Assembly: GCA_017591395.1 (NCBI GenBank)
Contig: WEDG01001459.1
Coordinates: 620,001-684,000 of the forward strand
Source of the DNA: Schistocephalus solidus
Lineage: Eukaryota; Platyhelminthes; Cestoda; Diphyllobothriidea; Diphyllobothriidae
Length of the DNA stretch: 64,000 nt
Direction: 5' to 3'
Shown: one piece after another, positions 12,382-27,300 of the stretch
Position numbering within the stretch: position 1 is the first letter of the stretch
Layout: the number at the start of each line of letters is the position of its first letter
Notes under the pieces: model-generated
Databases searched by the model: none
Told to the model about the DNA's origin: nothing
The model's input: the letters and a program-made list of their open reading frames with translations, nothing else
Made by a program: the position numbers and the translations under genes

Positions 12382-15300
12382 GTACCAAGACAATAGAGCA
12401 ACGAGTAAACAATTTTCGCCTGACCACAGTGTCTCCGACTCATTGACCGACTCGCCTGTGCACAACTCAGCAGAGGATCAATTGCTTTATCCAGAAAACC
12501 GCTGGCTTTCGCGGAAAAAGGGATACTGAAGGGTCGCCACAAAGGCATTAGGGAAAGGTAGAGCGCATGCGCATGTAATCGCTTTCGCCTGCCTCCGACC
12601 TGGGTGTGCATTCGTAAATTCTGTCCTCTAGCTCCTGTTCGTATTACGCTTTGCCAATTTAGCTGTTTCCAATTGATAATGGAGTTCAAACGGCCGTGTT
12701 ATTGTTTTTCGATTTGATTGGCTCATTGACTGCATCCATGGAGGCTCACGCCTCTTATTTTCTATATGACTTTACTTAAGAGAAACTGCCACCCTGACAT
12801 GCCCATTTGTCTCATAACGCTACTTGAGCTATTTTTGTGGAATTTTTTTTATCTTCCTAGTCGACTTTCCTATCAACGTCCTGCATGCCATGCTGCTAAA
12901 GCATGTTCTGATGTTGTCGTTTGTTCGTTCCATCTGACTCATTCTGTCCGTTGGTAAATGCTTACTATCATTGGTGCATTTTTTGCATGTGTTTTTCGTA
13001 CTTACCCACAGCTGTTAACTTAATTTCTCCTCTGATTTTCCTTAGATCCTTCTTTCCTCGAATAAGTTCGCATAGTCTGACAAAGGCTAAAATGCCACAA
13101 TCAAATGGTCATCCATCGAGTAAGTACACACTTGTCAGGTACTTTACATTAGCATTCTCAGTAAACTAAACCATAGTTTTAATTTAGTATTTTTATTACT
13201 GCCTGTAATATCTCCCTCCTCAAAGTTTGCGTTTTGTCAAGAGTATGTATTTGTATTCAAGGGCCTGGCCGGTTGTAATGACGACTTATTATCTCACCGA
13301 TCTCGGAAATCCGAGGATTCATTTTGCCCTCGATACCAATAACGGATTTAAAATGAGCACTCATTTCCCTGCTGACTCAACTGAGCCCTTAAAATGCTCC
13401 TCCGATGGTCATGCCTTATGTTGCCTTATTAGCTTTGGTACTCGACCACGGTGGTAGTCAAACGAAGCAGCCAGTTCTCTTTAGTAAAGGGGAATTCATT
13501 GTTGCTGACTAGGATGAACTTATCAGTCATTGATAATTATTTCTTCTACGCTGTTGATACCTACCCGAAACGCTCACACGAACGAACAAAAACAGCGTTC
13601 ACATTCATCGCCACGTGCAAGCAATGTGATGCCAGTTTTTTTAACGTGGCCCTGTAAGAAGTGAGGCTTAGTGACTCGAACTTAGATATTTTACCTCGTC
13701 GTATTTGATGTTCTCTTATGAAGAGCACCCTTTTCTCCCTTCATGCAGGCTTTTTGGCTTATTATTATACCGTCTGGTTTCATTCCTTTCCGAAATATTG
13801 AATACAGAAAGTCTTCGGAGGCAATAAATCTGAGCGTTTGGTCAGGTCAATTTGTAACTTAACAAAACCTACCAAATAGTAAACTCCACCAGCGAAAACT
13901 GAATACAATAGGTTCAGGAACACCGACACATCTTAACTCATGAGGCCTTACCAGGCTTTGAGCCGGCTTTGTCGTCAATGCCGGTTAGAATGAAACCTCG
14001 GTGTAAATCAGATTACGAATTATGTTGCAGATTTAATCCTTTACGGATGTTTAAAAGTAATTCTTTTCGGGTATTTAATTACACGCCAATTAGAGAAAGT
14101 AACTGCCAGTGGGCTACCTTACGCAGTGTGAAAATCCAAAGGTTATTAAATCACAGATGAGTTGTTTTGGTCCTCTTGTATTTTTGCGATTTCCTGTGGA
14201 TTGACTTCGTCTTCTTCCCCTTCTGACGCCCATTTTTCGAGCAAATCACTTCCGCATTTATTATCCATTTAAGCCAACTTGCCTTCTTGGGCATTATCTT
14301 ATCCTTTGACTCATCGGAAAAAAACCCATGATTTTGCTTTTCAGAAAATGCATCACATCATCGCTCCGAACCGAAAAAGGCTGAACAATCGAAACAAGTC
14401 GAGCTGACCACCCAGGAGTGGATGTTCCCGACTCATGTTGACACGGTTTACAGTAGTAGCAGCAGCCTCAGTAGCACAGGCTGTGGCGAGAGTTGTGACG
14501 CTAACGATGGCGGTGCTGGTGGCTGTGCTAGCAGCAGTGCGAGTAGTGATCGTGAAAATGTCGCCACCGCAGCGCCTTCCACTGCTCCACTACGACGCCC
14601 TGCTTCTGCGAGCCGCATGCAGACACACGATGGCGAATGGAGCCTCCGCATGGGTCGTCCACACACTGCCGAGGCCAGTTCATGCCATTCACAGGTGGCT
14701 ACGACCTCTCGCATTCAGATCGCTGCCAACGTCCACTGTGACGAGACCACGTCCTCCTCACCACCAAATTCACCGACTATAGTAACTGATAGCACTCTCG
14801 CTCCCCGACCGCTGAATTCGCCTGTCCAGCTCCAACAACTGACTGCTGGCCGACACTTCCATCCTACCAGACGTGCCCTTGTTCGCGAAAATGGTAGGCC
14901 ACTATTTCTGATACCCCTTATTATGACCGTGCTCATGAGCCTTCTGGGGCCGTTAATTACGATTGTTGCCTTTCATTACCTAGTTCTACATCATCGGTGA
15001 TATTTGCTGTCCCTCTCTGCATGCAAGGCACTCATCTTGGTCCTTCCCCCATGAAATCTGCCCCTATTTTCTTCTTGTTCTTTTCTTCGAATTTCGGACG
15101 TTGTCACTGCCCTCTCCCATCCACTATCTAACTCTCGTTTGCTGACATCGCATTAAATTTTGCCAGCGCTCTCGATGGCAGCTAGGTCTAATAACTAAGC
15201 GGATAGAATTTGTGTTCTTGTTTAAATGGTTGAGCTGCGGATGCTTTAATGATATTGGGTTTTATAGGGAAGAGTTTTGGGAAGTTCATATTATTTTGCC

Positions 15301-18300
15301 ATGGAAGCCTTAAAATGTCACAAAAAATTCCCAGCTTTGCTTTGTTAGTGTAGTATTGTTCACAACTAACCCAAACAATGCTCACTGAAGTGCGTACTGT
15401 TTTTTTACAGTGATTTCTGAGCCATTCCATCCTGTTCAGCAGGCTTCACTTACGCAGATCAATTTTTTATACAAATGTCAAACACGATTGCATGATGAGA
15501 CTTTACAGCCTTATTTTCTGCCAGTTGTGTATTTGGCCATTTAAAGTTATCTTCACCTCCTGGACGCTCGGAAACTGAATAAAAACAAAGATGCGAGTTC
15601 CCTGTCCTTTTTGCACAGAAGAAGAGCCTGTAATCACCGCAGCGGTCATTGTATTTATCTTAACTTTCACGCACGTGTAGGAGCCCGTCATAAGTCTGTG
15701 AAAGAACAATAAAACATGAACTATTTATTTATTCCAACAACTTGGGGGAGGCTGTGCGTCTTTGACTGGGGATAGAGCCCATCTTCCGCCGTCTGAACCC
15801 TATCTTGCCATCAGAGCAAGGCGGGTGATGTAGCACAGAGTGCGGTAGATGCTACACAAGTCTGCCTCACTAAAAACTGATTCGTACCGACTCCGCGGAA
15901 CACGCGGGCGACGTCGTTGCTCATAATGAGCGAATTTTTCCCTGCAAATACCTCTTAACGGTGGTGTTTTTTGCGACAAATTAAGCTCGAAATGGGGTGT
16001 TCTATTTATTATACAAACCGTGCCTTATCGATTTGGTTGGGAACCTCATTCTAGAGGCCCGCAGGGCCCGCAGGAAAGGCTTTAGTTCGGGGTCAGTTCG
16101 TAGTTCAGTGCCCTAGTCCGCTTTGAATGAAGCGTATTGTTTCATACCACCTCTGATTTATTTCGACTGACCGTCTTCTGCCGATTTCAGAAAAGCGTTT
16201 TTCCTAGCCCATTTAATGTACTGAGCCCGTTTACCTTCGCATGCTTTTGAAAATGGTTCATAGGGAGGGATGAATGGGAATCTGCTGGCGTTTGTGTGTC
16301 TGCCGGACAACACCAAAACCAGACTACTCTTGACACATTCTTGTGTAAGCAGAAACCAACACACAAATAGCATGTTTCTAGATTGCACGTACGTCTATGG
16401 ATGTTGATTGGGAGTCCATCTGGAAAGAGCCACGCCTAGTGAATAGATACGTTTGATGCAGCTAGATTAGGGTCATCACCCCGCTGAAATTCGTTTCTGC
16501 CAGTATTTAGCTCTATTTTCCGGTGTCACTGCTTTTTCCAACTTTCTCCCTCTGAATCAGTCTTGTCACGTTTTATTTTCTCACTTCTCTCTCAGACTAT
16601 GAAAGCGACGAGGACACTGACCGACTGCTCCATAAGCAGTACCAAACTGAGAAACCGGTGGAAATACCCGAATTACGCGAGGAGGCCGAGTACCAAGTAA
16701 TGCGCATAATTTATTACGTTACGCAATGTCTACTTAACCACACAAAAGCATCTGTCATTGCATTAATGGATACGAATCGAAACAGGTTAGGGACTTGAAT
16801 TAAAGCTAAACTTTGAAAAAATGAATCAGCCACATTCATTCTTACCTTAAACTATTAAGTGAGCTTGAACGAGTTGTTCCAACCCGCGGAGATGTATATG
16901 ACCCGTAAACGAGGCTTATTGTAGAATTCAGGGTTCAACTGTTGTGTCTGTTCATGAGTACCTAATTGACCTCTATTTACACACCTCGCCTGCCAATAGT
17001 GTTTTCCTTTACCAGCTAGTCTGGTTGATTTTTATGAGAACTGCTTATTTGTTAATCTACCAAATGGAAGACATCGAACGCCAGTTACCCGATTGAACCG
17101 ATGGACGTGCACCAAGGCACTTTTTACGTGGCATTCTCAAATGACCATCGTATAGAGTCATCTACTTGAGCTCCGTAGCCGCACAACGCACTCAAAACCA
17201 CGAAAACCACCGTTAATCCGAGGACGCAGGTGTCACATGTGCGGGGGGGGGGGGGTTATAGTTTCATAAGGAGGGAACACCTATCCCACTTTGTCCAATT
17301 CATCCTATTTGCATGAAGTGAGGAGTTCGAGATGATTGGGGATGGACTTCGGCGCAGCGACTCAAGATGCTGAACCGCATGCACATCACTCTTGTACAGC
17401 ACATAGACTGGTCTTCCAGGGAGGGGAGGGGGAATTTTATATATTGCCTCTGCAATTAGAGTCACCTTAAAACATCACATACAGGGATCAGTCGCAGCCT
17501 TGCCCTTAATCCTGAGGTCAATCGGGGTTTCTTGTCAATGAAACCTCCAAAGCCACGATTGTGTGCTCGTCGTTTGGGAACAAAAAACACGCTTAATCGT
17601 TTTTACTCAAAAAATAAATGTTGGATGAGAATGCGGACAGGCTGCACGTTCTTTCCTATCAAAATCAAATCGGGCGCCGTGTCTGACGTGGCGTAGTGCG
17701 TACCCCAGGAAAACACGCTGTTGGTTATCGTCGTTAGCAGGTTTCATTGCATGACGGTCGTGTGAGCAATTGTGAGTGAGTGGTGTATACTGCTTTAACG
17801 TTTTTTCGTGTAAAGGTATATATGACCGAATATATCCATGTGAGACATGAATCGGGGGATGCAGTGTGACTGTAAGAGGCGAGGCAACCAGATTTTAGCC
17901 GCTGAGTCTGGGTCCTCCGCCGTGCTAGGACAAAATTCGCATGTGTCTAATCAGACCACTGCGTGCTATAAATATGCAATTGGAATTGCTTCGGCGCTGC
18001 ACGCGGTCGTCTCTAATGCCATGACGTTGTCCATAAAAAATTCCTGCCCAGCTGATGTGTGGAGGTCTTTAATGGTAGGTACGACGGATGGTGTCTGGCG
18101 TTCGGACTAGCATTATTAGCGCTGCCGCTTGACTGGAAATATTTACTGCATTGCATTTAGCCTAGCCGGACACCAAGCCAGTCAAACAGCTCTGGAAGTA
18201 GAATTGCTGTGGCTAACGCGCGAAGTAATTGGTGTTTGGAAACAGAGGGCGTGGAATGCTATGTTGCAACTGTCGCACTAAACCTTTTCCCCATTTTATT

Positions 18301-21300
18301 GGACGTTGCAACCTTAAACACCGCAAGAGTACGCTAACCAGTGGCAAGTACGAAAGACCTGTTGGATGTCAGCCGTGGCTTTTCCAATAGTTCTGCAGTT
18401 GTCCTACGATGTGTTTGCAGATATTTACCCAGGCAATCAAATACATGGCTGGAATTTGTGACCACAGCGGGGACAATTTGACAGTGTCCACACGGCTCGT
18501 GGTATTCCTGTTGCAGTGAATCTGAAAAGGCTATTCCGGACTTGGAGAATGCGTTGACAGTGGGAAATTAATGATGGGGAGTTGGATATTGAGTGCAATG
18601 GTTCGCGGCACTCTGATTCTGCGTGTCCCACTACTCTATTTGCTTCAAAGGCCGCTGGCCCAGTTTCACAGCTGCTTATAATACCTGCGGGTCCTGTGCG
18701 AGCGTTTGCCAGGTCACTGGGTTAATTTGATCATACTTGGAGGAAAACCTCAAAGCTTCCTTATAGTATCGCTTTTGCCCGTCTTACCTGTGAGTGCCCA
18801 TGATAATTTCCTCGCAGAAGTCGCTTGTGCATGCGCTCATCAGTCTTCCTTATGACTTGTCCCCCCCTTAGTGCAGGTTTATCTCAACCCGTTTATCTTT
18901 TATCTCAACCCGGCGTATATACTCAACACGCCAGTCGAATTCAGCATGTTCGAATACAGTAAGCGTGGAAGTGACTTGACCTTCTCACTTAACTTTGGTA
19001 GATAAAGCGGCGATGTCATGATGAAAACTCGGCCTACTTTTAGCTTCCTGTTGGAGAGGACGTTGCGGCGATTTCAGGCTGGGTATCGTAGTCTACAGAC
19101 GACATTACCGGTTTTTAAGATTCTGAATTTCATCCTCGTTAGCTTTGACGATCGAGGAGATGGCGCCTTCCAGATAAGGGCAAGTAGTCTCTCATCGGGC
19201 CAGCAGTTGATGTCAATACCTATTCGATCTTCTCTATAGATCGTGCATCAGTGATCGTGATCACAATGTATGCACTCATTTGGTGAAGTTTTTTTTCATT
19301 CAAAGCAGTAATTGCTGGATTTGTTCTCGACCAAAAGAAATAGATAATCATCAGCGCGCTACTTCATGTTGTATTTCGTAGCTCTTTTGGGTTTTCCAGT
19401 CACTAGACCTGTTAGCATAAAAAAGTACATCGTGACCGCCAGCACCATCACTACAAGCCGTCCGCATCACTGACTCAAACCATACCACTTAAAACTGAGC
19501 CATGCAAGACGGAGCCGTCTGCTTTCTACACCTCTTTACGCTTGGCAACCTTTATAGTATGCAAACTAGGCACTATAGTGACTTAAATAGGGCCCTGTTT
19601 CCTACTTACACATACTGCGACCTACTTAGGGGGTATTGGAAATGACGCACAGCAGAAATTCGAGCGACAGTTATTGGAATAAAACCGTTGAACCAGGCAT
19701 CCAAATTACCCAGCCAATGTGATGTTTATTTTTGTTAAGACTCTGAGGGCAAATGTTGGGCGCTCAAAGTTAACAACATTTGGTTGTTTGTTGAGTTCCT
19801 ACAGCCGCTACACCGCGTAATCCCACACGACAGCAATATACCATCATTCGCCTGTGACAGCCCACGAGGATCGGCATTATCTGGAAAGGCAACGGAGACT
19901 TGCGCGTTGTTTGCGTAACGATGAGTGAGCCCGACACAGATCTAACTTCTCACTTTCTCCCACTTTTTTGTTCATATTTCAGTAGCCTGACGATGTCAAT
20001 GTAACTGGAGATGAGCTTGAACGATCCAGGTCTCCGCTCCGTAAAGGAGTGTCGTCAAGACGACCGCCTTATACATCAGTTTGATGTTCAAGTGAATACC
20101 GTGGCGATTCGACATGGAGGCCTGCAGCCGGCCGAAAGCCTGACTAGCTTTGGAGATCCGTTGGGCAACCTCGTCATTGATTCTCGTGTTGCGTGACAGC
20201 ATGCTTCATAGATAAGCGACGGTTTCCACGTTTTTGAGTTGAGCACAGTTTACATTGATTCGTGGGAGCATTGTATTCCGCGCTGGGTGGCGGCTGGTGC
20301 ATGACAACTGTTTTGGCTGTACTGATTGTTAATCCGAAATAGGCGCAGCCTGCGGTGAAGAGGTCCAGGCTCCTTTGCATGTCCTCCTCCGTCACGGTGT
20401 TAAGGGCGCAGTTGTCCGCGAAGAGCAAGTCATGGACTGTAGTCGTAGACACGCGCGTTGAAGCCTGCATACACCGACTGTTGAGGTGTCCGTCAGTTCT
20501 ATAGGCGATGCGGATCCCAGACTGTTCATCACGCTAGCCGTCCATCAGCATGGCCGAAAACATGAGACTGAACAGGGTGGGAGCCAATACGTAGCCTTGC
20601 TTCACTCCGTTAGTCACTGCGAATGCTTCGGATACCGTCCTGTTGTCAATGACGCGCGCCGTCATCCCGTCATGAAGCTGACGCACCGTGTGCGTGAACC
20701 GCTCAGGAAAGCTGAATTTCAGCATGAATTTCCTCAATCCGTTGCGATTCACCGTGTCAAAGGCTTTCGTCAGGTCCACCAAGGTAGTGTATAGGTGAGT
20801 TTGCATCTCCTGGCACTTCTCTTGTAGCTGGCGCAAGGCAAAGATCATGTCGGTTGTTCAGCGGTGTCGGCGGAAGCCACATTGGCTTTCCGGGAGTAGG
20901 CCCTGCTCTAGGTGACCGTTCAGACGCTGGAGAAGAATACGGGTGAAGATCTTCTCGGCGATGTTGAGCAATGAGATGCGTCTGTGATTATCACAGAGTT
21001 GCCGGTTCCCCTTCCGTTTGTAGTGATGGACGATGGTCGCGTCTTTGAAATCCTGAGGAACTTATCCTTGGCGCCACATCTCCTGGAAGTGTTGTGAGTT
21101 CTGCCATCAGCCGGGGCCCACCGTGCTTGTAGACTTCCAGTGGGATTGCGTCGGATCCCGGTGCTTTACCGCTGGAAATCTGCTGCACGGCCCGAATGGT
21201 TTCTGGTAGGGAACGCGGCAGATCCAGGTCATTGTTCGTGTCCACTTGAGGGAGATGGTCAATGGCAGCATCGGAGATGGTTGATGAGCAATTAAGGACA

Positions 21301-24300
21301 CTTCTGAAGTGCTCGGCCCAGCGCTTCAGAATTTACGATTTCTCTGTCAGCAGTGTTGTGCCGTCAGAACTGAGCAGCGGTGCGGTCCCTTTGATACACG
21401 TGCCGTAGATAACCTTGATGGCATTGAAATAGTTATTCCTTTCCTGGCGATCCGCATACCCCTGGATTTCCTCAGCCTTTCGGATCATCCAGGCATCCTG
21501 CATCTACCGCAGCCGTTGCCGTACTAGGCGGCGGCACCTGAAGAAGGCTGCTTTGGTGGCTTCAGTCCGTAGGTCCATGTAGGCTTTGTGTCGTCTGTTC
21601 TTCTCCGCGAGTAAGTTGCTGATGTCGGCATCACTGTCGTCAAACCAGTCCTGGTTTTAATGGTGTGCGCGTCCGAGGACTTCGAGGGCGGTGGACTGGA
21701 TGACTTTGCGCAGTTGGCACCATCGTGTTTCCACGGTGCCGTTATTATCTGGAGCATGCAGGTTCTCCAGTTTCTGGGTTATTTGGTTGCTGAAATCAAA
21801 ACCGTGAGCAGGCAAATTTAACAAAAGTGTATTTATCTTACCTGGCGACCGCTTACCTTGGGGCCTTCGTCGGGGTTGCAGTCGGAGCCTCATCTGGGAG
21901 ATGACGAGGCGGTGATCTGTACAACCATCGGCATCGCAAATTGCCTTGGTTACCAGCACGTCCAGTCGATCTCGCCTCCGGACGAGAACATAGTCCAGCA
22001 GCTGCCAGCACCACGACCGAGGGTGCATCCACGTGACCTTCTCCCGCGTCGGAAGGCGGAAGAAGGTGTTGGTCAGCAGGAGACGGTTTTCCGCACACGT
22101 GTGCAGAAGAAGGAGGCCGTTATCGTTACAGCTACCGGGACCTTGGGGACCCAGCACTCCATGCCAGGCAGCGTGGTCCGTCCCAACGTGGGCGTTGAAG
22201 TCACCAAGGACAATTACCTTGTCCTATTTCGGCACAGTCGCCAGCAGGGCGTGCAGGTCCTCGTAGAATGTGTCATTCGCCGCATCAGAGCTCGTCATTG
22301 GGGGAGCGTAGGCGCTGATGACGGTATCTAACTGGTCTACCCGAAGAGACAGGCGAAGGCTCATCAGGCGATCATTGATACCCAGCGGCAGACAGGGCAG
22401 ACGTCCCACGATGTCGTTCCGGATGGCAAATGCAACACCATCGCCCCGTCGCTCTGCCTTTGGCCGGCCGCTCCAGAAGAAGGTGTAGCCGGCACCCACC
22501 TCCTCCAGCTGAATCTTCTCAGAGAATCGGGTCTCACTGAGAGCAGCAATGTGCACCTTGTAGCGTGCCAGTTTCCGATCGACTAGTGCCGTCCTCCATT
22601 CCGGCCGATTGATCCTAGGATTGTCTAAAAGGGAACAAAAATTCCAGGCTGCTAGTGTTAGCGGCCTCACCCGAGCAGCCTGGAGGGTATGGTGCGGGGG
22701 ATGGGGACTGGGGGGGTAAAGTTGTTTGTTTGAGTTTTACGATCGCGTATTTTGCGATCTGCTAGCCGCGGCAGGCTGCAGAAGACGTGATAACCAGCAT
22801 TTGTTTAGGTCACCTTTTCTAGCCCCTTCCTTCACGAGGACGCAAGCAGTTCTGTCCCTAAATAGGGCTGCTCGGCTATCCTAGACGGCTGCCGAACTCC
22901 AGTATGGGTCACGGCTTTGTTTTAGGGGGAGAGCGATCCGAGTTAGCCTGGGCCGCCTACGGGGTTGCTGTCACCCCAACCGTAGAACTTTTTGAGAGGG
23001 AGAAAGTGGGAAGTTCGGGAGTCAGACATACCGGGTGTGGAGGCACACACAACACCGGAGACCCTCACCTGGTTTAGCCCGCCGGTCGTGACGGTTGCCC
23101 GGGGTGTGGCCGCTGGGAAGAACCCAACTTCGAGGAGCCACAGGTGGAAGTTGGGTACCAGTTAGAGGCGGCCACTGGAGCATTCACCACCTGTACGAAA
23201 CAAATGGAGCGACCAAATGCTATCTGTGTGGTGCTACCCCTAACTAGTTTCCCTACACCCCATCACCACCACCCCGAGCATGCAGTGTTTTGAATGTCAC
23301 TAGCAGGAGCTAATATAATCCCTACAGGACATGAGTTTTCGTGCGTGTTTGCTTTCAATGTTGTTTCCTAACTTCACTTTGCCAGACTATTCAGTATGTC
23401 GTAGAACCTCAGACGCAGACAATAATCAAGCAAACATTGTTAGAAGTGGGAGCCTTAGGTCTCTTGGTTCTCATTTAAATGCTCTACTTGCTGCGCCGCC
23501 TGTATGTATTTTGACCCCAAATGCAGAAGGAAGGTCTTAGAGTGTTTTGGTACTTTTATTACTATGTAATTCCTACAGCTTCCTAAGAGGTCATGTCCTT
23601 TTGGTACCAGAAATGTAGTCCCTAAGTCTAAAATGTCTTGCTATATGTCTGGCTATTAATGTTTCCTGGCTAAAGGCCTACCTGTGGGCTGATGCCCAAC
23701 GAGCCCTTAACTGTCTGCGACAAGGGCTCGAGAGATTGTCAGAGGCTTTTATATGTACTCGGAGACCTACAGACTTATTGTGCCAATGCATTGTGGTGTC
23801 CCGAAGTAGGAATGAGGTAGGCACGCAGAGTAGCAAGAGCATCTAATGCCTTGACTGCAAAACAGCTTATGTTAATCTGCTCTCTCCGCTTGCACTTCTT
23901 GTGCCTGTGTGCGTTTCATAGTAGACATGCTACTCCTGCTCCCCCCCTTCCCCCTACCCCTTGGTGCATACCAATTGTGATTATACGGTAGAATAATGAC
24001 TTGTTCACACAACCTTGCTTACCATTTTTGTACATCTCACCTTAACTTTCGGCTTCAGGGTCGCCGAATTAGCAACTCACCACCCCTGTACTCTGTCATT
24101 GTTTAGGTCAAACGCGAACAGAGACCAAAGCCGACTTACTTGTTGCATCTTTTTGGCTTTTGCCTGCAAACACTATCTACCTTCACGGCTCAGCAGTTTC
24201 AGTCTTAAGCATTAGTTTCAACTGAGTGAACCAACCTTGTGTATTTATTGGCTTCGAAGCATCAGTTGCTCATTTAAATCTCTCTCTCTCTCTTTCAGAG

Positions 24301-27300
24301 CACTAAGAAGCGACACGGGCGAGAAGGTAAGTATCGTGCCATTTGCTTCTTATGACGCGTTGGTCTTCCTGTTACCCATTAAGAATATCCTGTCCCTGCG
24401 TTACAAACCTGCAGCTTGAAGGCATTTCTCATTTGGGTCTGATTGGTTCGTGCAAACTTGCAGTAGCGGTCGTATAGTCGGTAAACAAAACGTCATTTTA
24501 CAACAGCGAGTGGCGTTTGCAGAGTAGGGAGAAGAAAGGTGGGGTGTCTGACTGCCATCTCTTCTCTTTTGGTCTTTCGAGCCATTTTTTTCGCTTTAAC
24601 GCGATCCTATCTTCCTTCTCTACCCTGTCATGCCGTACGGTCGTTCTGAATTGGTGATTGGCGCGCCATCCCCCATAATTGTCGTGTCTTGTAGCTGGCG
24701 AGACGCAAAACACACGCACGCTCGTTTTTGTATAGCTCATCAGCTCCAGTTCAGCGTGTTCTCTCATGCGCTCTCTACGTATTGTCAAATGCAATTTTTA
24801 TTTTTAATTGATTTCAGTAATGATTTTTTGGTGAGAATTAGTGTTACAACGAAAGCGATGGTAGTGTCGGTGTTTTTCTCATTTTATGTAAGACATCTGT
24901 CTGTCTGCCGGAATAATCTTAATAAGTAAAAACAGTGATTCACAGATAACGTCTTTAGGGTTCCAGCGGGCAGTCCTCGCGCCACGCAAGATAAATATCA
25001 AATCTAAATGGCAATGGGATGGTGGGCCATAAGTGGATGCCACTGCGTAGCAAATCTTGGGGAATTGTCGACGCACCACTTAGGAGACCGGAGCCGGCCT
25101 AAATATATTCTAACTTATTTCTGGCCTCCTTCGTCAGGCCTGATCTGATTAGTATCAAGAAAATTAACCATTCAATCGCTCCACTGCTCACACTTCTGTG
25201 AGCTTCTTCTCCTACCACAGATGTCGAATCCGTTAGTTAATGACCTAGCAGGTGTCTACTTATAGTGCGCTATTTGGAGCCGATGCCAGCCGCTTCCTTC
25301 GCGCCGCTCATTGGCCGGTGGAGGCCTGCATATGGCAACCACATTCTCGCCTCCTGCTTGTAGTGCAGACGCAGTGTCCACACCGTGAAGACTTAGCACT
25401 GGTTTGGTTTTTACTAAATAACTCGGCTCCCCTTCGGAACGTGGGTCAGTCTGCAATAACTTCGTAATGCGACCTCTTATCATTTTATCGCAACGTGAGA
25501 TCCGACAGCCCCAGCATGTAGCCTGGTACATGGAGTAGAGATCGATCCTCACGACTGGTATCGCTTGATAGCCTGGCGCCAGTCCTCACCTTCGACCTAG
25601 TTTACAGTCATGAATTTCGGCTTACGCCTTAGAGCGACTGTCTGGAGTTTAGATCTCGGGCCTTCCTGAGTGTGAATAGAGCTGGAGTGGACTAGGTCCA
25701 TTTTAGAACCTCATGAGCACGGTTAGTTTGCTTAAGCACAGGAGAAAAACTTGAATTATTAGGCGCCTCCACCTCTGTTACGCTTTAAGTATATTTTACC
25801 AAGGCTTCACCGTAATCAGGATTAAAATCGGAACAGGTTCGAACGTGGCAAAAAACGTGGTAGCAAAAACTATAAAAAGTGATGTGGCACTATAGGGGCT
25901 TATGCTGTATTATATCGCGTAGGAGTGAAGAATGATTGCATTTCGAAAAAATCTGTGGGATTTCATCTTGTAAGGGGAACTTGCACCGAGGGTTGGAGTT
26001 GCAATAAGTGGTTCCTTTGGTATTCTGACTGTTTGTGATGGCATCAGCAATTTATTAGGAGGTGTCTTGAGTGTTGGCCGACAAAATCAATGTGGGTTAG
26101 GAGTAAGGAGCACGTAGCGCTGAGTAGGCTTAAAAGTTATGCGATATTTTCATTTTTCTATTGGATGATGCTGAATGTAAACGTCAGACAGAAACCTTTA
26201 ATGCATCACGTCATCGTTCTACAACCGACCCTAAAATTGTCCTTACCCTTCTCCCATGCCTCTCTAGTTGCCGTCCACCATCCCGACTTCCCCGACCGTC
26301 TAATTGAGGGCCTGCTATACCCATTGCGCTACCTAGGCAGCACACAGCTGACCTGTGACAGTCGGCCTTCGAAAATCAACCGTCTGCGGCAAGCCCAGGA
26401 GGCTGTTAATCGCATAAAGGTCAGTCCCCCGCATCATCCGCCCACAATCCTACGAGTAAGGTCTCTTCCTTTGCCGCCTTTCAACAATCTCAAGCTCGTA
26501 AACGCGCCAACGCTCCATCACACACTACGGCTGTCTTAGCTACTAACCCTTTTTGTGACCTGCCTTTGTTACGGTGGCGTGTCTCTGCGAAGCGTTAGAT
26601 GCATTAGGATTAGACAAGGAAGCATCAGGGTGCCTTGTGTTGCGTTTTTAGCACGCCAGCCTACTAATCATCACATTATAGGAGTTAAGTACCCTTACTA
26701 ACGTGACTTGTAAAACCTAAATAGTGGTTAGTACATGCGTTGGGCATATTCGTTGCAAGTAGACTAGATTTGGGGAGCTGTTCACCGACAGAGGTACCTT
26801 TATGATCGGATGTTTCTAGCAGCGAATTCGACCCCCCCATCTTTAAAAACTGGCAAGTTCTATGCACAACTCGCATCATGGGCCCACTGGTTCCCTGTTC
26901 CATTGGGAACTTTGTCACGGACAGCGTTAACGGGTGTGACACTGACCGTGATCGATATGGCTAATCCAAGTGACGTGTTTACGTGGTTCGCCAGATCTGG
27001 AAGCTATGAAGTCGATGTGGTCATTTGGAACAACAGAGCTTAAAAACAGCTCATCTGATGAATATATACCCTCTTGTGAAACTTTCGCTCTTGCCGACTA
27101 CTGTCATAGGTATTTGAATTCTCATGCAGGTGTTTTTGCTTATATGGCAAACAATTTCCCCACGTTCCACATTGAAAACCGTTGATGTTGAAGTGGTCTC
27201 TCTTCTGATTTCCTTTTCTCTACAGACGGTAAGTTTTGCACGCTGCATGACCATCTTGAAAAGAATGCATGCACGAGACCACCAGTCAGTGCATGCCTGA

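Noticed and set aside
12405..12410. Stronger-looking donor GTAAAC for APBA exon 1
   Set aside because: It leaves one base where exon 2 needs two, so it breaks the frame unless an unseen small exon corrects it.
12382..12529. APBA exon 1 read through to the TGA at 12527 as a complete small protein
   Set aside because: Downstream exons continue the gene in phase from the donor at 12382. A short isoform cannot be excluded but nothing supports it.
14894..15000. Hydrophobic C-terminal extension of APBA exon 3 ([16 protein letters not shown])
   Set aside because: It would end the protein before the PTB domain. The donor at 14894 joins exon 4 in phase, so I treat it as intron, while noting a retained-intron form is possible.
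25256..25552. 98-codon minus-strand frame in an APBA intron
   Set aside because: No recognisable family, no splice signals, and antisense within an intron.
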